A stretch of DNA of 6,747 bases from Aquificaceae bacterium (GTDB lineage Bacteria > Aquificota > Aquificia > Aquificales > Aquificaceae). The stretch spans positions 1 through 6,747 of the forward strand of contig JALSTO010000324.1 of the NCBI GenBank assembly GCA_026983685.1. Direction: 5' to 3'. This document shows, piece by piece, positions 1 to 6,747 of the stretch; positions within the stretch are counted from its first letter, which is position 1; every line of letters begins with the position of its first letter. Under the pieces are notes generated by a model. It saw only the letters and a program-made list of their open reading frames with translations, was not told where the DNA came from and searched no databases. A program made the translations under genes and the position numbers.

Positions 1-787
1 GGAAGGTATTGAAGTAAGGGAAGCTCTCGTGGAAAAGAGCGGTGTCATTGACCTTGAGCACCTTGAGAAGCTCATAGACGGTGATACGCTCCTCGTATCG
101 GTGATGAGTGTGAGCAACGAGTTCGGCACCGTCCAACCCATTGGAGAGATAGCGAAAATGTGCACCGAAAGAGGTATTCCCTTCCACACGGATGCGGTTC
201 AGGCAATAGGCAAGATTGACCTAAGACTTGAGGGTGTGAACTACGCGACCTTTTCGGGGCACAAGTTCCACGCACCCAAGGGGGTTGGGTTCCTCTTCCT
301 GAAGGAGGGCTCGCACCTTAAGCCTCTGCTTGTGGGAGGAGGCCAGGAAAGGGGTCTCAGGAGCGGAACAGAGAATCTGCAGGGAATACTCGCTATGGCT
401 AAGGCTCTTGAGCTCATTTACGAAGACTTTGAGGAGAACGTAGAGAGAATAAGGAAGCTGAGGGACAGTTTTGAGAGCCTTTTGGAGGAGAGGGTTGAGG
501 GAATCAGGTTTGTGGGTAGGCACGTTCGCAGAAGCCCCTTTATATCCGCTGTCATATTCCCCAAGGGCAACGGGTGGGAGCTTGTAAGAAGGCTGTCCAA
601 TTCAGGAATTTTTTGCTCCTCGGGTTCAGCCTGTAGCTCGGGAGAGGTCATGCCCAACACTCACCTTCTCAAGATGGGCTTCTCACAGGAGGAAGCTCTC
701 CGCATGGTCAGGTTCTCCTTCGGGCTCATGAACTCGGAGGAGGAGGTTGAGGAGGCTGTGGAGAAAATAGCAGGACTGTTAGAATGA
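1..787 (+). CDS. Cysteine desulfurase, IscS/NifS type (5' end outside window)
   Basis: PLP-dependent cytosolic enzyme that takes sulfur from L-cysteine, leaving alanine and an enzyme persulfide used for Fe-S cluster assembly and thiolation. The frame is open from base 2, so the start and roughly the first third of the usual ~390-400 residues are missing; the GTG at 29 is internal. Visible signatures in order: HTDAVQ (bases 182-199; Asp and Gln contact PLP in this family), SGHKFHAPKG with the PLP lysine at 263-265, GGGQERGLRSGTEN (bases 338-379), and the active-site loop SSGSACSSG with the catalytic cysteine at 632-634. The long cysteine loop fits group I (IscS/NifS) rather than SufS. An extra cysteine lies six residues before the catalytic one (614-616). 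TGA stop at 785-787. The next gene starts 7 bases later, suggesting cotranscription. IscS and NifS cannot be separated because no scaffold gene is visible. Confidence 0.95.
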   Translation, partial: EGIEVREALVEKSGVIDLEHLEKLIDGDTLLVSVMSVSNEFGTVQPIGEIAKMCTERGIPFHTDAVQAIGKIDLRLEGVNYATFSGHKFHAPKGVGFLFLKEGSHLKPLLVGGGQERGLRSGTENLQGILAMAKALELIYEDFEENVERIRKLRDSFESLLEERVEGIRFVGRHVRRSPFISAVIFPKGNGWELVRRLSNSGIFCSSGSACSSGEVMPNTHLLKMGFSQEEALRMVRFSFGLMNSEEEVEEAVEKIAGLLE

Positions 788-794
788 ATAAGTG

Positions 795-1508
795 ATGAAA
801 AGGCTGATCCTCCTTACACTCCTCACCTCAAGCCTCTCCTTTCCCCTTGAGTTATACGTAGCTCCGAAGTTTATGAAGTGGGAGGAGTACGAGTCTGGTC
901 AGAGGCTTCTTCGGGAAAGAGGCTTCCTTCTCAGCGGTGGGGTCAGGTTCACAAGGGGTATGTTCAAGGGAGGGGTTGAGGTTTACGGCGGAACACTCGT
1001 TTACGACGGTCAGACCCAGGCTGGAGAGCCCGTTAAGACCGATACAGAGTACAGGGGTGTGTCCCTATGGGCTGGTCTTCGGAGGGAAACCGGTGGAACG
1101 ATGAGGCTCGCAGGGGAGCTCCTTTACCATCCAGAGCTCTGGGTAAGGGATATAAAGTCAACAGAAAAGGCTATAGGCTACTCGGAGACATGGTTCTTTG
1201 ATACCCTTGATGTCGGTCTGGAGCTCATCCATTCCCAGCTCGGAGCCTACGTTATGGGAAAGTACAGACTCTTCCTGAGAGATGCCTATATGCAGGCGAG
1301 CATTGAGGGTATACCCCAGCTGAGACCCAAGAAAGGACCTGCCTACGAGCTCGGAATAGGGTTGAGGAGGGGTAGCTTTGGAACGGAGCTAACCTACTCG
1401 TACGTAAAGTTCAGGCGTTCTCAGCCCAAGCCTTACGGAAGCTTACTCGTCCTACAGCCCGAGTCTGTCAGGGAAACCCTATCTTGGAGAATACTACTAT
1501 CCTTCTAA
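795..1508 (+). CDS. Secreted protein, probable outer-membrane beta-barrel
   Basis: Unrecognised 237-residue protein. The N-terminus (MKRLILLTLLTSSLS, then FPLELYV) looks like a Sec signal peptide: a short basic start, a hydrophobic core and a possible cleavage near residue 15. The mature part alternates polar and apolar residues in many short stretches rich in Gly, Tyr, Trp and Arg (for example GGVEVYGGTLVY and YELGIGLRRGSFGTELTYSY). It ends in Phe (ILLSF), the C-terminal aromatic typical of proteins inserted by BamA. It is therefore inferred to be a small outer-membrane barrel; no enzyme motif is seen. GTG at 792 directly precedes ATG at 795. ATG is chosen because it starts the basic signal-peptide region, but either is possible. 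No good Shine-Dalgarno site is visible, so translation may be coupled to the cysteine desulfurase ending at 787. The TAA stop overlaps the stop of the opposite-strand upp by 4 bases. Confidence 0.75.
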   Translation: MKRLILLTLLTSSLSFPLELYVAPKFMKWEEYESGQRLLRERGFLLSGGVRFTRGMFKGGVEVYGGTLVYDGQTQAGEPVKTDTEYRGVSLWAGLRRETGGTMRLAGELLYHPELWVRDIKSTEKAIGYSETWFFDTLDVGLELIHSQLGAYVMGKYRLFLRDAYMQASIEGIPQLRPKKGPAYELGIGLRRGSFGTELTYSYVKFRRSQPKPYGSLLVLQPESVRETLSWRILLSF

Positions 1509-2119
1509 GAAAAGAGCCGATCTCCCATATCTCCGAGACCCGGAAGTATATATCCCCTGTCGCTTAGCCCCTCATCTATACTTATGGTGTAGAGCTTGTG
1601 GTTTGGAAACTCTTTCTCAACCTTCTGAATGCCCTGAGGTGCGCAGACTATATGAATGCTCATGGTCTGTTCAGGACCGCCCTTCACAATCTCACCGAGA
1701 GCCTTCGCAAGAGTGCCTCCAGTTGCGAGCATTGGATCAAGGATGATAACCTTCCTGCCCGAAAGGTCAGGCAGACGGGAGTAGTAGAGGTGGGACTTCA
1801 AAGTCTCTTCATCTCTCTTCAGGGCAAGGAAGCCCGTGGACGCTTTGGGGATGACCCTCTGGGCACCTTCAAGCATAGGAATTCCAGCCCTCAGTATGGG
1901 AACGAAGACAACAGTCTTCTCCTCAACGAAGCCAAACCTTCTCCTTCCGATCCAGATATCTACCTCCCTCTCAACGAGCTCAAGGTCTGACAGGGCTTCA
2001 TAAACCATGAAGCTCGCTATATCCTTAAGGAGCTCAAAGATCGTTTCCCGGGGCGTGGAGAGCTCCCTTATTCTGTTTAGTTTGTGGATCAGTACAGGAT
2101 GCTTTATCTCCCTAACCAA
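1505..2119 (-). CDS. upp: Uracil phosphoribosyltransferase
   Basis: Cytosolic pyrimidine-salvage enzyme that makes UMP and pyrophosphate from uracil and PRPP. The 204 residues match the usual ~208. Visible signatures: an N-terminal KHPVLIHKLNRIRE (6-19) typical of bacterial Upp, PILRAG (74-79), the PRPP-binding loop VIILDPMLATGGTL (124-137), and a C-terminal uracil-recognition segment RGYILPGLGDMGDR (188-201). The start is TTG at 2119-2117. An in-frame stop lies 12 bases upstream (TAA, 2134-2132) with no ATG or GTG between, and the TTG puts the KHP motif where relatives have it. No Shine-Dalgarno motif lies at normal spacing; the nearest, AAAAGG, ends about 18 bases upstream, inside the end of gspF. 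This is the last gene of the minus-strand run, 15 bases after gspF, so it is probably expressed by readthrough from that operon. Its TAG stop overlaps the stop of the converging barrel-protein gene. Confidence 0.96.
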   Translation of the reverse strand: MVREIKHPVLIHKLNRIRELSTPRETIFELLKDIASFMVYEALSDLELVEREVDIWIGRRRFGFVEEKTVVFVPILRAGIPMLEGAQRVIPKASTGFLALKRDEETLKSHLYYSRLPDLSGRKVIILDPMLATGGTLAKALGEIVKGGPEQTMSIHIVCAPQGIQKVEKEFPNHKLYTISIDEGLSDRGYILPGLGDMGDRLFS

Positions 2120-2134
2120 GGCAGTTAAATTTTA

Positions 2135-3328
2135 CTACCTTTTTATAGCGGAGCTTATCTCTGTAAGGGGAAGGAGTACGCTTATAACTATGAGCCCCAC
2201 TATAGCCCCTATTATCAGGATGGAGAGGGGCTCAACAAGCCTGACCCACAGGTTTATTACCCTGAGAGCCTCCCTCCGGTAGAGGTCCGCGACGAGGCTC
2301 AACATCCTTTCAAGCTCACCACCACTCTCTCCCGTCTCAACAAGGTTAAGGAACAGGGGAGGGAAGAGCTCGGACTTTTTCAGAACCCACGAGAGGGATC
2401 TCCCCCTCTCTATCTCTTCCGCAAGTCCTCCGAGGCGCTCCTTTATATAGGTGTTAGATATACTGCCCACAGCTATCCTGAAAGCACTCGTTATGGGAAC
2501 AGCGGACAGGAGCGTCATGTAGAGGGTGTAGGCAAAGCGCGAGAGGTTGAAGTAGAAGCTTACCTTCCCCAGTACGGGAACTTTCAGGAGAAACCTGTCC
2601 AGCCTTTCCCTTCCGAAAAGCCTTTCTCTGTAAAGGAAGGCAAGTATAAGGAGAGGTGATAGATAGAGGGCATAGGTCAGGAGCTCTGAGAGAAGAATGA
2701 CCGCTTTCGTGATAAGGGGGAGCTCCCTTCCAAAGCCTGTGAGTACGGAGGCTATCTTCGGTACCACAAACTTTATGGCTACAAAGAGGGCAAAGAGGCT
2801 GAAGGCTATGACAACCGATGGGTAGGTTATAGCACTGACTATCCGTGACTTCATATCCGCAACGGTTTCAAGGTGCTTTCCCGCTATCTCAAAGATCCTC
2901 TCAAGGTTCTCTCCCGTCTGGGCTGCTGTCAGCATCTCGGAAAGGAAATCTGGAAAGATCCCGCTCCTTCTGAAAGCTTTTGCAAGGCTCTCTCCTCTCT
3001 CAACGTCCTCCTTTATCTGAAGGAGTGCTGAGGATATCCTGCTGTCCTCGGTCTGGGAGGAGACGAGCTCAAGGGACCTTGCCAGAGGTATGCCTGACTC
3101 TAAGAGAACCGAGAGCTGGATGAGGATAAAGGAGAGCTCCTCCTCGGAGGGCTTCCTTATGTAGAGCTCCCTCTTCCAGAAGGGTTTCCTCTTAGATACC
3201 AGTTCTATGGACAGGGGGCGTATGCCCTCGGAACGAAGCCTGAGGAGTGCATCCTTCCTACTCTGAGCCTCAACCTCTCCCCTGACCTTCCTGCCATTCT
3301 TCAATCCCTCGTAAATGAAGCCTGCCAT
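2135..3328 (-). CDS. gspF: Type II secretion / type IV pilus inner-membrane protein, GspF/PilC family
   Basis: Polytopic inner-membrane platform protein that couples the cytoplasmic ATPase to pseudopilus (or pilus) assembly. The 397 residues are the normal family length (~400). An N-terminal cytoplasmic region (1-60, beginning MAGFIYEGLKNGRKVRGEVEA in family style) precedes two copies of the T2SSF domain, about 66-190 and 262-390. Each copy carries the family signature: AAQTGENLERIF (135-146) and NLVETGESGGELERML (328-343). Membrane segments are predicted near 172-190, 216-233 and 367-387. GspF and PilC are hard to separate by sequence; the adjacent gspK-like gene favours a type II secretion role. 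The ATG overlaps the gspK stop by one base (TGATG), with AAGAGG (3342-3337) as a modest ribosome site 8 bases upstream. No secretion ATPase (GspE) or major pseudopilin gene is in the window, so the rest of the system must lie elsewhere. Confidence 0.93.
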   Translation of the reverse strand: MAGFIYEGLKNGRKVRGEVEAQSRKDALLRLRSEGIRPLSIELVSKRKPFWKRELYIRKPSEEELSFILIQLSVLLESGIPLARSLELVSSQTEDSRISSALLQIKEDVERGESLAKAFRRSGIFPDFLSEMLTAAQTGENLERIFEIAGKHLETVADMKSRIVSAITYPSVVIAFSLFALFVAIKFVVPKIASVLTGFGRELPLITKAVILLSELLTYALYLSPLLILAFLYRERLFGRERLDRFLLKVPVLGKVSFYFNLSRFAYTLYMTLLSAVPITSAFRIAVGSISNTYIKERLGGLAEEIERGRSLSWVLKKSELFPPLFLNLVETGESGGELERMLSLVADLYRREALRVINLWVRLVEPLSILIIGAIVGLIVISVLLPLTEISSAIKR

Positions 3329-4185
3329 CAGTAGAGCCTCTTGTAAACCACCTTACCGCTGTTCCTATCGTAAACGACCACGAGGCTCGTTTCAACATCA
3401 CCCGTTTTTACGGTTATGGTGATCCTGAAAAAGGAGCTCTTAACGTCAACAACATCCTTTATCCTGTGGAGGATATCAAAGCTCATCCCCTCAACGAGGA
3501 CGAGGTCCTGAACGTTTTTAAAGGGCTTGGTGCTTCTGTACTCAATTATCCTGTCCGCAAGAGTTCCGTCTATGCGGGGGTCAAGAACCATGAGCACATA
3601 CTTGGGAGCTGTGTTTACGTTTATCTTTCCCGAGGAGTGGACGGTCACAAAGCTAAGGAGCCCGGGGTAGCTTACATCTCCCTCAGTCCTTCCGTAGAGC
3701 TCTTCCCTACTCATACCTATGTAGGAGAGCTCCTGCACCGAATCAAGGGGGGCTCTCTTTATGGGAAACTTGGTTTCAAAGCTTCCCTGCTTCTTCCCTT
3801 CCCACATAAGGAGCCTTTCCACATAGCCGGTGCTTATATCAAGGAGGGTGAGGAGCCTTTCAAAGATGGTTCTGTAAAGGTCGCTCTTTCCCACGTAGTT
3901 CAGGTTGTAGAACCTGTCCTCGTCCACAATGCTTACCTCAAGCCTTCCCCTCTCGGTCTCAACCACAAAGGGGAAAGCCCAGGGGTCCGAGAGGGTATCT
4001 ACGGAAGAGTCCTCCCTCCTCAACTGGATAAGGATGTAGGGAAGGATTGACATGAGGGCATGGTAGGACTGCTGTTTGAGGTAAACCTTCTCAACGTAGC
4101 TTGAGGCGGAGGAGGAAGACTGAAGGGCGTCAACAACGTAGCCTGCAAGTATGAGGAAGAGAGAAAGGACGAGGGCTACGAGCAC
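3328..4185 (-). CDS. gspK: GspK-like minor pseudopilin, type II secretion
   Basis: Probable minor pseudopilin that sits at the tip of the type II secretion pseudopilus; 285 residues, near the family's 300-330. It starts with a hydrophobic helix (2-20, LVALVLSLFLILAGYVVDA). Then come the GspK-like block DPWAFPF (67-73), EVSIVDEDRFYNLN (83-96), the hallmark SSGKINVNTAPKYVL (184-198) and a helix-hairpin-helix-like region (about 202-245, RSTKPFKNVQDLVLVEGM). The GTG at 4185-4183 is the only start codon available: TAA of the preceding gene lies in the same frame just upstream (TAA AGG GTG), and no other start is found before the helix ends. A Shine-Dalgarno-like GGAGGT (4204-4199) is 13 bases away, longer than usual. 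Oddly, the basic leader ending in Gly that prepilin peptidase needs is absent. A one-base shift would supply it (see findings). GspF follows with a one-base overlap. Family call fairly sure, start uncertain. Confidence 0.82.
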   Translation of the reverse strand: MLVALVLSLFLILAGYVVDALQSSSSASSYVEKVYLKQQSYHALMSILPYILIQLRREDSSVDTLSDPWAFPFVVETERGRLEVSIVDEDRFYNLNYVGKSDLYRTIFERLLTLLDISTGYVERLLMWEGKKQGSFETKFPIKRAPLDSVQELSYIGMSREELYGRTEGDVSYPGLLSFVTVHSSGKINVNTAPKYVLMVLDPRIDGTLADRIIEYRSTKPFKNVQDLVLVEGMSFDILHRIKDVVDVKSSFFRITITVKTGDVETSLVVVYDRNSGKVVYKRLY

Positions 4186-4188
4186 CCT

Positions 4189-4856
4189 TTAGCCTGCGAC
4201 CTCCCACTCGGTTATGAGCTGATTTCCCCTCTTGAAGTGGGAGCGAAGTCTGAGGTGCAGTATATCCTTGAGCTTCTTAAAGCCCTCACCGCCGACGAGG
4301 GTAGGAACGTTCTCACCACCAACTATAACAGGGAGGTGGATGAGCCTTATCTCGTTCACAGCTCTGCGCCTGACGAACTCCCAGTTTATGGAAGAGCCAC
4401 CCTCAACCATAAGGGTCCTTATACCCATATCGTAGAGCTTGGGCAGGAGAATGTCAAAGTCAACGAGCTCGTCTCCTGCAAATATTACCTGAGCCCCCTT
4501 CTCCTTTATCTTCTCTACCCTCTCCTTGGGAGCCCTTTGGGTAGTAGCTATTATGGTAGGTGCCTCCTCAGTGTTAAGGACGTTGGAGTCTAAGGGTACG
4601 TTGGCTGTTGAGCAGGGTATAACCCTCGTGGGGTTCTTGCCCTTCACATACCTCACTGTGAGGCTCGGGTTGTCCGTTCTCACCGTCTCACAGCCGACCA
4701 TTATGCCGTCCACCTTCGCCCTTATCTCGTGGAGGTATCTGTAAGCCTCCTTGTCCATTAGACTCATAAGCTCCTTTGAAGAAGCTCCCCTATAGAGTGT
4801 CAGCTTCCCGTCTATGCTCACCTCTGAGACTATTATCACGTAGGGTCTCTTTTCCA

Positions 4857-4857
<1 letters not shown>
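4189..4857 (-). CDS. Stand-alone RibD-C-type reductase of riboflavin synthesis
   Basis: Predicted NAD(P)H-dependent reductase of the RibD C-terminal / DHFR-like family. It reduces the ribose of a (2,5-)diamino- or 5-amino-6-ribosylaminopyrimidine 5'-phosphate to ribitol in riboflavin synthesis. From the ATG it has 222 residues, the size of the single-domain archaeal and fungal enzymes, with no deaminase domain fused as in bacterial RibD. Motifs: SIDGKL (14-19), the HEIRAKVDGIMVG helix-strand (43-55) followed by ETVRTDNPSLTVR (57-69), LMVEGGSSINWEF (149-161) and PVIVGGENVPTLVGGEGF (176-193). The segment often containing a DS/DSK-like motif reads IPCSTANVP (80-88) here. ATG at 4857-4855 overlaps the upstream stop by one base (TGATG); a GTG directly before it (4860-4858) is an alternative. 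The ribosome site GGAAGGAG lies 8 bases from the ATG. Whether the substrate is the deaminated (bacterial) or undeaminated (archaeal/fungal) form cannot be read from sequence. Confidence 0.88.

Positions 4858-6747
<1,890 letters not shown>

Noticed and set aside
29..31. GTG at 29 as the start of the cysteine desulfurase
   Set aside because: The frame is open to the window edge and the family needs about 120 more N-terminal residues, so the gene is simply cut by the window.
1598..2282. Two + strand open frames opposite upp and gspF
   Set aside because: Both are shadows of conserved genes and show no recognisable motif or ribosome site.
3466..4050. Long + strand open frame (194 codons) opposite gspK
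   Set aside because: It lies wholly within a well-supported gene and has no domain-like content. It arises because GAG and CTC are favoured codons that read back as each other on the other strand.
4232..4744. Several + strand open frames opposite the RibD-C-type reductase gene
   Set aside because: Overlapping in multiple frames, low-information proteins, and the opposite strand carries clear family motifs.

Overview
The window looks like a piece of a thermophilic bacterial chromosome, most likely from the Aquificales (Aquifex/Hydrogenobacter/Thermocrinis type). This is an inference. It rests on very tight gene packing, arginine coded mostly by AGG/AGA, frequent ATA, CTC and GAG codons, Lys/Glu-rich proteins, and an operon that strings together genes with unrelated jobs, as is known for Aquifex. 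No search could be run, so the taxon is a judgement. No tRNA, rRNA, insertion sequence, CRISPR array or origin was seen, and no stretch over 300 bases lacks a gene.

Left part, + strand (1-1508): the 3' two thirds of a cysteine desulfurase of the IscS/NifS type, which supplies sulfur for Fe-S clusters and thiolated cofactors. A small secreted protein with outer-membrane beta-barrel character follows 7 bases later. This pair meets the opposite-strand genes tail to tail, with the two stop codons overlapping by 4 bases.

Right part, - strand (6747 down to 1505): one continuous run of seven genes. In transcription order these are an unidentified protein (5' end outside the window), ketol-acid reductoisomerase (ilvC), a CDP-alcohol phosphatidyltransferase, a stand-alone RibD-C-type reductase, a GspK-like minor pseudopilin, a GspF-type inner-membrane secretion protein, and uracil phosphoribosyltransferase (upp). 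The junctions are overlaps of 8, 4 and 1 bases, a 3-base gap, a 1-base overlap and a 15-base gap, so the genes are very likely cotranscribed and translationally coupled. The operon mixes branched-chain amino acid synthesis, phospholipid synthesis, riboflavin synthesis, type II secretion and pyrimidine salvage. Only gspK and gspF have an obvious functional link.

No clearly new system is visible. The points most worth a second look are: (i) the GspK reading frame, which starts without a prepilin leader although a one-base shift just upstream would supply a textbook one; (ii) two successive genes ending in a Gly-Lys-Glu tail whose codons form the ribosome binding site of the next gene; (iii) the unidentified protein upstream of ilvC; (iv) the barrel-like protein paired with the cysteine desulfurase.
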